DNA of 64,000 bases from Coptis chinensis. Lineage: Eukaryota > Streptophyta > Magnoliopsida > Ranunculales > Ranunculaceae. A model generated the notes under the pieces. It had not been told where the DNA came from. It made no database searches and saw nothing but the letters and a program-made list of their open reading frames with translations. The DNA is taken from assembly GCA_015680905.1 (NCBI GenBank), contig CM027383.1, positions 35,276,501 through 35,340,500 on the forward strand, written 5' to 3'. This document shows, one piece after another, positions 47,223 through 61,619 of the stretch; the stretch's first letter is position 1, and the number at the start of each line of letters is the position of its first letter. The position numbers and the translations under genes are program-made.

Positions 47223-49221
47223 ATGCATACATCTCTTCAAATATTGGCAGAACAGATGAAGACGCTGCAAGACGGTTTCACCACCTTACAACAAGAGAAT
47301 CAAACGATGCGCGACCAGGCCCACCTCCAACGCCCACAACGGCACCACAGAAGCAGTGGAGAACAACGCCGTCGCAGCCCTCACCAACACCACCAACCAA
47401 CGCTTAGAAGACTTCGCCTAAAGATTAGAGAAGTCAAACGAAAAAACCAGCGTGATCTAGATCACCCAGAAGATGCTACAAATGTACAAGGCATCACCAT
47501 TCACCACAGAAATCAGAGACAAGCAGCCGCCTTCAGAGTTCATCCAGCCAAAGTTCCCGTTGTACGACGGTAGCTCTTGCCTAGGCGAGCACGTAGCTCG
47601 CTTCAGTCAAATCCTTGAACTTTACAGCCATCCAGACTACGACTACCTGAAGTGCAAACTTTTTCCAGCCAGTTTAAAGGACGGAGCAATAGACTGGTTT
47701 TACACACTCCCTCCTGATTCGATAAACAACTTTGACAAGCTAGCTGAGGCATTCGCAACAAAGTTTGTCCACAATAGAAAGAAGCGAGTCGACCTAGACT
47801 CTTTGTTCCAGCTCAAACAAGCTCATGGAGAAACGATCCGCGTCTTCCTAGGACATTTTAAGAAGGACCTCCTCTCACTAGAATCAGGACTCAGTGACGG
47901 CTTTGCAATTTCTGCGTTCACAAACGCCCTTTTAGACGACTCCGACCTAGCAAGATCCCTCATGCGCAACAAGCCAGAAACCTCAGACGACCTGTATCAC
48001 AGAGTCGACAAGTATATCAAGTATGAAGAATGGATGACCCAGCGCAAAGGCAAAAAGGTCCTCGCAGTTAGCAATGAGCAAGACCCCAAGGAAAGCAAGC
48101 AATATTCAGCCAACAACAACAGCAACAACAACAAGAGATCCAACTCCAACAAACCTTCGTACACAAAGAGGGCATTCTCCAACTTCTCCAGGACGGCGAG
48201 TCAGATCCTGAAAAAGATATATACCGCCCCATACTTCAAGCCCAACATCAACAAGGTGATAGCAATCCCAGAACGTCCATACTGCCATTTCCACAAGCTC
48301 CACCACCACGACACCAACGATTGTTGGAGCATCAAGCACTACCTCCAAGACCTAGTAGAGGAAGGCAAATTGAAAGAGTTCTTGCCAAAAAGCGACCTAA
48401 GGCACAAGCTGGATGCCAAACGCCACAGAAGTAGGAGCCGCAGCAACGAAAGACCTACCAACAACAGAAGCAGGAGCCGAACAGCACGACGATCTAAATC
48501 TCCAGGTCGGTCGAGGCACAACAGGAGACAACACTCCTTTGACCACGATGAGGAGAAAGTAATCAACATGATTACAAACACCTCAAACGACGAAACCTCA
48601 GGTCGGGAGAAGCGTAAAAGAGTAGGAGCGCTTCAAGAAATCTACCACCTCTCTCACAAAGCTGAAGTGATCAAGCCCACCAACACTCAAGCAACAACAT
48701 CAATTTCATTCACTGAAGAGGATCCAGACAAGGTGTGCCTACCCCACAATAATGCCTTAGTAGTGCACGTCAAAATCAACAGGTGGACAGTCAAAAGAGT
48801 CCTCATCGATCCAGGCAGCTCGTGCGACATACTCTTCTATCAAACTTACAAGGACATGCACCTGCCAGACTCGGTGATGATAGAATCAAATGCACCGCTC
48901 TACGGGTTCAACGGAGATCGCACAGATGCCATTGGAGACATAATCCTACCAGTCTCCATTGGAGAAAAAAAAGACATGGTCAAAACTTCAACACGCTTCA
49001 GTGTGATCGATGTCAGGTCGTCCTACATTGCCATCCTAGGACGTTGGTGGATTCACAAGATCCAAGCAATCCTGTCAACCCTACATCAGGTCCTGCGATT
49101 TCCCGGTCCCAGAGGCATTATGGAACTCAGAAGCAACCAACTAGAAACTCACCGGTGCAATCACGTCAGCACAACGACCTCACCAAAGCCTCAGGTCGTC
49201 GAAACCAAAGACGTCTCATAG
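47223..49221 (+). pseudogene. Tat2 gag-protease
   Basis: ATG at 47223 (MHTSLQILAEQMKTLQ) opens a coiled-coil-like N-terminus. The frame shifts near 47340, and two stops occur before 47473. The main frame then runs 582 codons. Gag domain: KFPLYDGSSCLGEHVARFSQ, AIDWFYTLPPDSINNFDKL, YHRVDKYIKYEEW. Zinc-finger-like YCHFHKLHHHDTNDC...LKEFL as in Tat gags. An Arg/Ser-rich stretch follows (RSRSRTARRSKSPGRSR). The protease has VLIDPGSSCDILF and AILGRWW. A TAG closes the frame at 49219, but pol continues in the same frame, so gag-pro-pol was probably one polyprotein. Confidence 0.87.
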
Positions 49222-52200
49222 AGGCAAGATCCTCAAACATCCAGCCCTCCAGCAACTACAGCAGACAAGCTCAAAAGGACACAAGCTTAAATAGAACAAG
49301 GAGAAAAAGTCAATTTGGGCACAATTGATAACCTAAAATTTGTCTATGTAGGGGTTGATTTAGTCCCCAAGCTCAAGGAGCAACTTGTCAAATTTCTATC
49401 TCTCAATAAAGATGTTTTTGCTTGGTCGTATATCGATATACCAGGAATCGACCCTCAGGTCGCTTGCCACAAGTTAAATATAGATCAAACTGTCAAGCCT
49501 ATCAAACAACGACCTAGGAAACTAGCACTCAAGTTTCAGAAAGCCATCAATGAAAAGATAGAAAAGCTAAAAAATGTTGGATTCATCAGAGAAGTCGAGT
49601 ACCCGACCTGGCTAGCCAACATAGTAGCGGTTCCAAAGAAGAATGGTCAGGTCTGACTTTGCATAGACTTCACCAACGTCAACAAGCACTGCCCAAAGGA
49701 CAGCTTCCCCCTACTAAGGATCGACATACTGGTAGATCAAACTTGCGAACATGAGCTCTTATCATTTATGAACGCATATAGTGGATACAACCAAATCCAG
49801 CTTGCAGAGGAAGACCAGGAAAAGACGTCCTTCATAACCGAGCAAGGTACGTTCTACTATAACGTCTTACCATTCGGCTTAAAGAACGCAGGTGCGACCT
49901 ACCAAAGACTGGTCACCAAAATGTTCAAAGACCTGCTAGGAGATACTATAGAAGTCTACATAGACACCATGGTGGTCAAAAGCGAAAAGGCAGGCGACCA
50001 CATCTCCCACCTGCAAGAGGCCTTTGAAAGACTTCGCCATAACAAGATAAAGCTCAACCCAGCCAAATGCGTATTCGGAATAGCCTCAGGGAAATTCTTA
50101 GGATACCTCATTTCACAAAGATGCATTGAAGCAAACCCAGAACAGATACGAGCTCTCCTTGAAATGCTAGAGCCAACCACAAAGCAACAAATCCACAAAT
50201 TGTTTGGCATAGTTTCAGCCCTCAACAGGTTCATCTCAAGAGCATCTGACAAGTGCAGGCCATTCCTACAAATACTCAAAAAGGGCGCAACATTCACATG
50301 GACAGACAAGTGCCAGCAAGCCTTCAACGACCTGAAAGCTTATTTATCAACCCCACCCATCCTGTCCAAACCAGAAGAAGGCGAAATACTGGGGCTATAC
50401 CTTGCAACTACCGACTTTGCAATCAGCTCAATTCTTTTTCGCGAACATGATAGAGTCGAAAAGCCGGTCTATTTCACCAGCAAGACATTGGCAGATTTAG
50501 AAAATTAATACTCTCCGATAGAAAAAACAATGCTTTCATTACTCTGCTCATCTCGGAAGTTCTGACCTTACTTCCAATCCCACAGCATTAGGGCCATCAC
50601 CGATGTACCCATCAAGCAAATATTGAGTTCCAACAACAAAACAGCCCGCATGGCCAAATGGGTTGAAGAACTCGGAGAACATCACATCGACTTCATGCCC
50701 AGAACGTCTCGCAAAGGTCAGGTCATTGTTGATTTCTTGGTAGATTTCCCCATCGAGGACATCAACTGGGAACCCGAGCCCATCACTTCACTCCATCAAC
50801 AAGCCACCCCAGACACCTGACACCTTTACATAGATGGAGCATGCAACAACAATGACAGTGGACTGGGGGCTGTGTTAACCTCACCAGAAGGAACCCAGCT
50901 ATAAAAATCAATCAAGATTGATTTCGCAACGTCCAACAACGAAGCGGAATATGAAGCATTAATCACAGGCCTCCGCATGGCACAGCAGCTACAAGTCCCG
51001 AAGCTTAAAGCTTACAGCGACTCCCAGCTAATCGTCAAGCAGGTCACTAAAGAATATGTCACTAATGGAGCAAACCTGGCACAGTATGCTCAGGTCATTA
51101 ATGTCCTCATCAGATCGTTCAAAACGTTCCCATTGGAACACATTCCCAGGGAGGATAATAGACATGCTGACAATCTGGCTTTCCTAGCCTCAAAGACACA
51201 AGAAACATGTTCGACCACAGTCTACATTGACATCCTAGAAAGACCCGCATACCAAAAAGAAAATGTTAATAGCCTCACTGACTTTCAGCCCTCTTCCGAA
51301 GAAGAAATCACACAATCTTGGATAGGCCCATTCCTGAAGTACATCTTACATGGCGAGCTCCCATCAGAGACAAAGAACGCTCATGCCATACAATTCCGAG
51401 CCCCCAGATACACCATAATCAACGGGCGATTATTCCGCAAATCCGCAGGAGGGCCTCACCTAAAGTGCATAACGCCACGTGAAAGCCAGCTCATTTTTGA
51501 TGAAATTCACAAAGGTGAATGAGGCAACCATGCAGGCGCAAGATCTCTGGCATATAAAGCAATAGCCCAAGGGTATTATTGGCCAGGCATGCATATAGAG
51601 GCAAAAAGGTACGTTCTTAAATGCCTCCAATGTCAAACTTTTGGCCACAACCACCTAAGTCCAACAAGGGAGTTGATCAACATAGCCAGCCCATGGCCTT
51701 TCCACATGTAGGGGCTAGACATCATGGGACCATTCATCCCACAAAAGAAAACATGGCTCAAATACGTCCTAGCAGCCACAGATTACTTCACCAAGTGGGT
51801 TGAAGCAATTCCACTAGTCCAAGTCAAATAAGTAAACGTCATCAATTTTATGTGGACCAATATCATCACAAGATTTGGTCTACCCCACACCCTTGTCATG
51901 GACAACGGAAACCAATTTGCTGGCACACAAGTCAAGGCTTTTCAACAAAAATGGCGCATCACTCAAGCATTTTCTACACCTAGATATGCACAAAGCAATG
52001 GTCAAGCAAAGGCCACAAACAAAGCCATCAAAGAAAACCTCCAAAAAAAGTTGGAGAGCAAGAAAAGGCAATGGCCAGAGCAGCTCGAGAACATTCTATG
52101 GGCATACAGAACATCAGCTAGAGCCAGTATAAATGAGTCTCCTTTCATACTTTGCTTCAGAACAGAAGCAGTAATACCATCAGAACTCACACTCACAACC

Positions 52201-52539
52201 ACACGTTATGACATCGTCGAATTAGGAGACAATGACACCATCTTGGCAAAAGAAGTTGATCTCCTAGAGGAACGAAGAGAAACGGCTGCAATTTCCCTAG
52301 CTCGGTACCACCAAACGATCCAACGATCTTACAACAAGAAGATCGTCCCAAGATCTTTTTAAGCTGGAGACCTAGTCCCCAAAAAGATACTAGCTCCAGC
52401 CAAGCTCGACCTAATATGGGAAGGCCCCTACATTGTTGACAAAGTAGTTGGAAATGGCGTATACTGGATCAAAACTCAGCTCGGTGATACGCTTCCCCGA
52501 CCTTGGAATACAGCTCTCCTAAAGCGATTTTATCAATAA
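49222..52539 (+). pseudogene. Tat2 pol: RT, RNase H, second RNase H, integrase
   Basis: One frame with many stops (about 49288, 49654, 50506, 50818, 51520 and others). RT: the first catalytic Asp is Asn (FMNAYSGYNQI, codon 49771), and the YxDD box is YIDT (49957-49968), so RT is dead. First RNase H: LYLATTDFAISSILF. Second, archaeal-type RNase H: LYIDGACNNNDSGLGAVL, NNEAEYEALI and YSDSQLIV, diagnostic of the Tat lineage. Integrase: CLQCQTF (zinc site), LDIMGPF, VMDNGNQF, then GQAKATNKAI with Lys (52009-52011) for catalytic Glu. C-terminal WEGPYIVDKVV, ending WNTALLKRFYQ. Confidence 0.9.
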
Positions 52540-53382
52540 GTTTTTTTTCCTCTCTCTCCAGCTCATAAGTTGATATGAATAAAATTTCATCAACATTTCA
52601 AATACTAATGTCATTTTTGCATTACATGAGTACAATGCATTTCACTCTACGCAACACGACCTAAGGCATCATAATGTCAGGTCGTACATCAAAGGCGGAG
52701 TCTACAATGACCCAACTACAACCACGCAGTGGTTAAATATCAATCAATTCAAACAAGGTCTCCCAAAAGGACCCCAAATCAAATTAATGTTAACGCCAGG
52801 GTTAAGTATGATTCAACTGTAATTGCCACTCAAAAGCCAATTATCAAACAAATACAATCCAGGGGACCCCCAAAAGGACCCCAAGTCAACTTACGACCTC
52901 ACAAAGGGTTTAAGTTAGACCCAACTATAATGGTCATTCAAAGGTTTATTATATCAATAAGAAGTTCCCCCAATGGAACAACTCAGCGCATATACCTAAG
53001 GACATGACAAAGTATATGTGCCAACGACGCAAATATATCAGGTCGTACACAAACGCTCTATGATCTGTTATAGTTAGACGACCTAGCAAAGTCAAGCGGT
53101 TCATCAAAGCTACTACTATACAACACAGGTCGTCAGACAACAAATCAAAAGTAACAAAAGCAACAAATGTCTATTTCAAGCCAATTTTAACAAGTAAGTA
53201 ATTTAAATATTTATACTTACATACAATTTCGGTTAGATACATGAGGCCCCCAGGTTATCCCAGGAAACGACCTCAGTATCCCCATCGTAAAAATATATCA
53301 GTATCAGTATCAATTCAGACAAGAAAAGAATATTGTTCCAACATTTCAACCACATCATAAAAAACCAACAAACCCAAGATGA
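52540..53382 (+). repeat. Tat2 noncoding region with ~105-bp tandem repeat
   Basis: About three diverged units between roughly 52690 and 52990. Anchors are GACCCAACTACAAC (52709), GATTCAACTGTAAT (52811) and GACCCAACTATAAT (52919). AAAAGGACCCCAAATCAA and AAAAGGACCCCAAGTCAA precede the second and third. CAGGTCGT occurs at 52679, 53040 and 53123. No gene. Equivalent in position to the Tat1 repeat at 553-1208. Confidence 0.65.
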
Positions 53383-55912
<2,530 letters not shown>

Positions 55913-56339
55913 TTCATAATCAAAACAAGATTAAAAGATCAAATTGTTAAGTTGACAAACACGAACCTGATAGCAAAGGAAGAGAAAGTTTTCTTTCTTT
56001 CTTTCTTAGTTTCTTTCTTTCTTTCGCTCTGGGGTTTTCCTTTTTCCTTTGCTTGAAAAATGAACAGACAAAAAGCTTTTACAAGTCAAAACCCCTCAAC
56101 TGCCCAAACACCTCGAGACAATCAAAACGTTTCGTGTTCCCAAAACCTAAATCATTACTCGCCCACAAATCGCCGTAATTTCGGGCCCACGAATCCAGCC
56201 CAACAGTTCCCACACATTCCCTGAAACCTAAATTCAAAACAAAACAACTGTTAGACACGTGCTTTCAAACTTTACTTTTTAACCGTTCTCATTCCACACA
56301 ACAGCTGTTCAAAGAACGAATAAAAAATAAAGGGGGCTA
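55913..56339 (+). other. Tat2 3' noncoding region and polypurine tract
   Basis: No gene. A CTTT-rich stretch (55990-56030) lies upstream of the antisense ORF and could serve its promoter or 5' UTR. The polypurine tract AAAGGGGGCTA (56329-56339) directly precedes the LTR. Confidence 0.7.
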
Positions 56340-56770
56340 TGTAAGTACCCTCCATTCCACACTACAGAACACGTGTTCACATACCAAGACGTCCTACTTC
56401 AGCTCATCCCACAACATCATATCGTACCAACGACCCAACACCCAGGTCGTCAACAACATCAGTTGCAACCATTTATGGAAGGATATCAAGTAGTGCGATC
56501 TTGGAGCTCAACCAACACCACAATCAAGGAGACATTAACTTTGTAACAAGAGAGTAATGACAAATTAGCAAGATAGCATACAAGGTGGATCTACAATTCA
56601 TAACGGTCCAAGCACACATCTATAAATATAGAGAGATGAACTAAGTAAGGCTTGATTCAAGTTGCCCCCGAGAAACTTGATACTTAGGCAACTCTTATCC
56701 CAAGAAGAGTGCAGCCATTCCCTATCTTCCAAATCATCAGGTCATAGTCTAGTAAACACCAACATCTACA
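56340..56770 (+). repeat. Tat2 3' LTR (431 bp)
   Basis: TGTAAGTACCCTCC...CAACATCTACA, partner of 17498-17929. TATAAATA at 56621-56628. Followed by CACCT, the right copy of the target duplication, which is also the donor end of RPL13 intron 2 on the minus strand. Confidence 0.93.
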
Positions 56771-56773
56771 CAC

Positions 56774-56907
56774 CTTAAACTCTTCCAAAGAAAATCCCTG
56801 GCTAACCTTAACCTTCATATTGTACTTTATTGTCTGTCCACGAATAATAGGGCGAAGTGGTCCAGCTATAGGTCGTGGGAAAATCTTCATGGCCTTCTCT
56901 TTCCAAA
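56774..56907 (-). pseudogene. RPL13: RPL13 exon 2
   Basis: 134 nt between acceptor TTTTCAG (56908-56914) and donor AAG|GTG (56773-56771). With the last base of exon 1 it gives 45 codons: [45 protein letters not shown]. This is the expected eL13 segment before [15 protein letters not shown], which lies in exon 3 at 17131. Phase and length agree with the family across both junctions. The intron that follows is interrupted four bases in by Tat2. Some basic residues near the exon 1/2 junction are replaced, a sign of relaxed constraint. Confidence 0.92.
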
Positions 56908-57018
56908 CTGAAAATGGAATATCATATCATAATAGCATAAAAGGTATAAACACAATGTAGAAGTTATCGAGAAATAATTTCAAAAACATAAAAACTGAGG
57001 GTAAAGAATATGACTTAC

Positions 57019-57134
57019 CAGTATATCTCCTCATCTTCCGGGCAGGCTGTTCAAACCAGGTCTTAACATAATTCACCCAATGCTTCTTGAAGTGCCCACT
57101 AGGCACAACATTATTATGCTTAACCATGATTCAC
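57019..57134 (-). pseudogene. RPL13: RPL13 exon 1 (start of coding region)
   Basis: ATG at 57127 begins [36 protein letters not shown], the canonical N-terminus of plant eL13. The exon ends at 57019 with ACTG|GTAAGT. Seven bases upstream of the ATG, CTACTCTAG|GTGAATC is a good acceptor, implying a 5'-UTR intron. The intron to exon 2 spans 56908-57018. This part alone has no stop, but the gene as a whole cannot make eL13. The intron-containing structure rules out a processed copy. Confidence 0.92.
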
Positions 57135-57360
57135 CTAGAGTAGGATAGCAAGAGTGAGACTTGTCGCAAGCAATTACAATGAAAATAGTACTTCACAACA
57201 ACATGAACGAGGAAGCACAAATATAATAAAGAGACGCCACTAAACCAATATATTGCATATTCCGTAGTCATGATAAAAGCACCAACATGATTCTTTTAGT
57301 CCAATTGTTTACAGTAGCAAATGTACATGTTATATTTGAAGAAACGATAAAATGTTATAA
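57135..57360 (-). other. RPL13 5'-UTR intron, part next to exon 1
   Basis: AT-rich sequence without ORFs. It ends on the right with TAA (57358-57360), the target duplication of the TIR element. Confidence 0.5.
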
Positions 57361-60300
57361 GAGCAAGTCTAATGGAGGGTTGCTAAAAGGTGTCGCATAG
57401 GCCTTTTAGCAGGCCCAGCCATATTTAGCAACCCAAAACAAAAAAAAACCATTCCAATCACACCTTTTAGCAGTTGTTAAGTTCAGGAGAAACTCTGCCG
57501 TCTGTATGTTAATTGCAACAGACGGTAGAGACTATGCCGTCTGTATAGGGCAGTTACTAAAACCGCGAATTTCTTTCTCTTCTCCACTCCTCTAACTCCT
57601 CCACTCCTCTACCACTCAAACAAATCCTCACTCCTCCACTCAAACAAATCCCTCTCTTTCTCACTTACTTGGTCTCCTCACTCAAAGATAACATTAAAAT
57701 GACAATTTTCATTCTTGAATTGTTAATTGTTTATTGAATGCTTGGATTGAATTGTTAATTATTTATTGAATGCTTGAATGTTAGAACGTTAGAATGTTGA
57801 ATTGGAATTGATGTTAGAATGTTAGAATGTTGAATGTTGAATGTTGAATTGGAATTGATGTTGAAATTGATATTAGAATGTTGAATTGGAATTGATGTTA
57901 GAATGTTAGTTTGAAATGGTTTGAAATTATGCGTGATTGGAATTGATGTTAGAATATTAGAAGTGTTATTTGAATTGAAGTTAAGAGGATATTGTTGATT
58001 GAATTGCAGGTGCCACGCAAAATGAGTAACAAGGGTAAACGATTTTTAGGTCGAAAATCAGTGACTAGATTAACAAATGAGTTGACATCAACACTAAACA
58101 CCGATAAGGATGAAAACGAAGGCTATAATTTGGAAAACCTTCTAGTAATTGAATTTCCAGACCCAATTGATCCACTAACACATGCTACATTGGCTAGAAA
58201 CCCGGAAACTCACATCTTTCATCATGTAAATATGGTAAGTATTTGATCGTTAAATTTGATTTCTTTAACATCATAATTTGTATTTACTTTAATTTTAATG
58301 AATAAATGTTTTGAATAAATGTTTAGGGAAGGGAGATAAAATTGCAGTGTTGTTGGGCATCCGTGAACAATTGGTGGAAGATAATGGTTGCTAAAGGAGA
58401 TTGTTTTGAAGGCATAAGAAATTAAATTTTATAATCTCCGTTTGGGTCATTATTTCGATGTGGTTATCAAAACGCCGACCGTGGTTTGATATACACTTTG
58501 ATCGAGCGGTGGTGGAACACAACTCACACTTTCTACTTTCCACAAGGCGAGATAGGCATCACTCTAATGGATGTTACTATGCTCACGGGAATAAGTGTAG
58601 GAAAGGGAAAGGCCGTTACATTTGGAGAAGGTTAGTTCGCGACTTTTGATTATACACAGCTAAAATGCCTGAATATAAGGCTGGAGCATTGGGCTAAAGG
58701 TGGTATCAAACCTTCCTTTTTTGTGAATGAGTTCATGGAGAAGACGAAAGAGAGTGACAAAAGTTGGTGCCCGATGGGTACAGATCGGGAGAGATATTTG
58801 AAAGCATTCTATTTTTACTTAATCATGCAGTGTTTCTTCCCCACGGGTGATAGTTCACTGAGATTAGGTTGGATAGAGTGTTTGGTTTGGTTAGATTACA
58901 TGCATCAGTATGATTAGGGTGGTGCTATGTTTGGAGCTTTGATTTACGCGTTGGATCAAGTGTGCCGAGTCATAACTAATATTGTGGATGGTCAATGTGG
59001 TGGCTTCACCCCTCTTTTACAAGTAAATTTTAAATTTATAGTATTATAACTTTATGATAGTATTATAATTTTTAAATTATGTACAAGTTTGATTTTGATA
59101 TTTGTTTTTATGATAGTATTGGTGGCATGAGTACGTACCTACCATGGCTCCTCTTCTGAGATCGAACATGGATCGTAATATCGTCCCACAGATTAGAGCA
59201 TGGATGATGACTTTAAAGATCGCCGAAGTGGTCAAGAACGCCACAACATTCACCTAGATCGTAACCAACTCGAGACTAGGTCGGCATTGGTGATACAATA
59301 GACACCATGGTTTCATACTCGATATATCCAATTAAATGTTTATGATGTGGAGGGAGATACCATGGATGATGTTTGGTTACGTGAGGTGATTCACCGTGTA
59401 CGTCGTTCGTATAATCTTATAATGTGCTGAATTGTCTTTGAGTTTGGAGGTATCATCGTGTGGTACTTGGGCGATAGGTGTTGGCACCAAATTGTTGGAA
59501 CACCTTTCATCCCACACCCTCCTTCGGAGAATATGTGCCCATTGGGAAGAGTCAGTCAGTGGAGGTCCTATCTTAGAATGCATGAAAACTTGTGGCTACA
59601 AGCTTCTCTATATTTAGATGTGAATGGTGACTACGATAGTTACTGGGATCGCGTCTCAAGGGGTCCTATATTGTCTGCTAACATGTACAGAGCTGCTAAC
59701 ATGGACTTTGTGGGATATAAATATATTAAAAGTGATTTGCGTATCCCACACCCTGTTGAGCCCTACTTTTCATTTCAAGGTCCTTACAAGGCTTTTGTTC
59801 CAGCTCCTTCCGATCCAGATAACCCATGGAGCTATGGCATAGTTACATCTCAGGGAATGCATGTCGCCATACCTATACCTCATGTTGATCAAAGTTATCT
59901 TCCGAACCTTGTCCCGGATTTTGACATGGTAGATGAGGTTAGTATTTGGTTTATATTTTGAAACTTGAATTATATTTGGTTTATAGTGATGACTTTTCTT
60001 AAAGTTATTGATTTTTTTGTATGCTACACTTAAAACACGATATGCCGAGTCTCAACTAATGATGTATGGGATGCGCGATTCGGTTATGACTCCAACTAAC
60101 AAATACTATCATTATTTGGTGGCCGAGCAAGAAGAGAGACAAAAATTAGAAGGGCAGATTCTAGAAATGACATTGCGAGAATCACGATGAGGGAGTAAAT
60201 AAAAAAAAAAGGCAACTTGGCGAGGATTCGAGTCGAAATTAGTTTATTATTATTATTATTATTTTATGTTTGTATTGATTAATGTTTGTATAGATTATGT

Positions 60301-60727
60301 TTAATGAATGAATTGAATTATGTTTGTTGAATGGATGTGTGGATTATTGAGTTGTGGAATGAATGATAATGGATTGTGGAGTGAGTGGATATGAATTTGT
60401 ATATGAAAAGAAGAACAAGATTTTTCTGTTTTTGCGTCTGCCAGGTACAGATGGCAGAGTTTCTGTCGTCCGTCCATTTAATTAAAACGGGAGACAGATG
60501 GTATAATTTCTGCCGTCTGTACAATAATAACCAACAGACAGCAAAAACTATGTCGTCCGTATCCCGGAACTTATTATGACAACTGCTAGCGAAGGTCTTA
60601 ATTTTGGCTGGGTTTTTAACTCCTTCCAAATTTAAGACCCTTTTAGCAGCCCCATTGGAATGACATTTTTGTAGTTGGGGTGCTATATTTGCCTTTAGCA
60701 GCCTATATAGCACCCATGGACTTTCTC
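57361..60727 (+). mobile_element. TIR DNA element (PIF/Harbinger-like by duplication) carrying a plant-mobile-domain gene
   Basis: Ends are inverted: GAGCAAGTC-TAATGG-GGGTTGCTAAA at the left, and TTTAGCAGCC...CCATGGACTTTCTC at the right. More inverted similarity continues inward for about 100 bp (ATTCCAAT, CTGCTAAAAGG). TAA flanks both sides (57358-57360 and 60728-60730). A 3-bp TAA duplication is typical of PIF/Harbinger, but no transposase is present, so the superfamily is tentative. Subterminal clusters of TGCCGTCTGTA/ACAGACGG occur at 57496-57545 and 60434-60562. GAATTGATGTTAGAATGTT-type simple repeats fill 57700-57960. Confidence 0.75.
58022..60190 (+). pseudogene. Plant mobile domain (aminotransferase-like) protein, intron-containing, decayed
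   Basis: ATG at 58022 (MSNKGKRFLGRKSV), after acceptor TTGCAG|GTGCC. Exon 1 ends at 58234 (ATG|GTAAGT). The intron 58235-58326 is clean and keeps phase. The next exon has LIERWWNTTHTFYFPQGEIG, ITLMDVTMLTGISVGKGKAV, and LKCLNIRLEHWAKG, the N-terminal signature of the plant mobile domain (MAIL/MAIN-type, PF10536). Another intron starts after FTPLLQ (about 59023). YWWHEYVPTMAPLLR, WYLGDRCWHQIVGTPFIPHPP and a coiled C-terminus (60024-60190) follow. Stops (for example 58648 and 58915) include TGG-type losses. It is transposon-borne. Confidence 0.75.
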
Positions 60728-60730
60728 TAA

Positions 60731-61086
60731 GTGACTAAATCTTAACCATTTTTAAAGTGACTTGTACAACTTGCATATATGCTTTTAGCATGTATTACAC
60801 AAAATATCGTGCAACACAGGTATTCTTCTTGAAAGCAAAAAACATATAAAAAAAAAATAGTCAGTGAGAAGTGTGATCAAAGAGAATAGAATGAATACCA
60901 AAGAGGAATTAAAATCAGTGATGGAATACGTGAAAGTGTGAAACAGAGAGGCAAAAGATGAAAAAGACTTCAGCTACTTATATTGGTCATTTTGCATACG
61001 GTTTGGGGTTTTAACTTTTAAGATGACCCAAAAGGCCTTGGGGCACATTTTATCAGACCCAAGCCCAAAATTGCACCTAATTTGTG
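60731..61086 (-). promoter_or_regulatory. Presumed RPL13 5' UTR and promoter
   Basis: Read on the minus strand: TTGGGCTTGGG (about 61060; TGGGCT is the site II motif common in plant ribosomal protein promoters), then AAACCCCAA (telo-box-like, one mismatch; about 61005), then AATATAAGTAG (TATA-like; about 60976). A pyrimidine-rich start region (CTTTTGCCTCTCTG) and a possible donor TTTG|GTATTC near 60898 follow. Motif-based only. Confidence 0.4.
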
Positions 61087-61094
61087 TCTGGTAC

Positions 61095-61611
61095 TAGGGC
61101 TGGTCATCGGGTCGAGCTATTCGTGAGTAACTCAAGCTCGGCTCGTCGAAGGCTCGACTCAAACTCGTTTGCACAAAAGTATGAGTCGAGTTTGAGCTTA
61201 ATTTAAAGCTCATTCTAGATAGCGAGTAGTTCGAGTAGCTCACGAGTTACTCGAGTCGAGCTAGAGCTTGAGTAGCTCGCGAGCTACTCGTTTTATAAGC
61301 CCATACGTAGTATATAATTTATAATTTATACGACATTTTATACTTTATACCCAACTATAATTTACAATTTATACTAGTTTTAATGTTTTATATACATTTT
61401 TTTCGAGTTTGAGCTCGAGTTCGAGTTCAAACAAGCATAACTGAACTCGAGTTCGAACCTGAGCTCGAGCTTGAGCTATTAGTATAACTAGGCGAGTCGA
61501 GCTTGAGCTTCAATATTAAGCTCGAATGCAAGTTCGAGTTGAGTTTCTGCATGTGCGAGTCGAACTCAAGTATAGCAAAACTCGACTCAGGTAGCTCGAT
61601 GACCAGCCCTA
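61095..61611. mobile_element. hAT-type MITE (517 bp)
   Basis: Terminal inverted repeats TAGGGCTGGTCATCG / CGATGACCAGCCCTA are flanked by the perfect 8-bp duplication TCTGGTAC (61087-61094 and 61612-61619). The 8-bp duplication and TAGGGCTGG tip fit hAT. The inside is packed with GAGCTCGAGT-like palindromic words, so the whole element can fold back. No ORF. Confidence 0.92.
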
Positions 61612-61619
61612 TCTGGTAC

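Noticed and set aside
47223..47573. His/Arg-rich 116-codon ORF as a separate small gene
   Set aside because: Only its first ~40 codons are the gag start; after a frameshift the true gag continues in another frame.
58458..58649. ORF MWLSKRRPWFDIHFDRAV...
   Set aside because: The neighbouring frame of the same bases gives the plant mobile domain (LIERWWNTTHTFYFP), so this one is a shadow.
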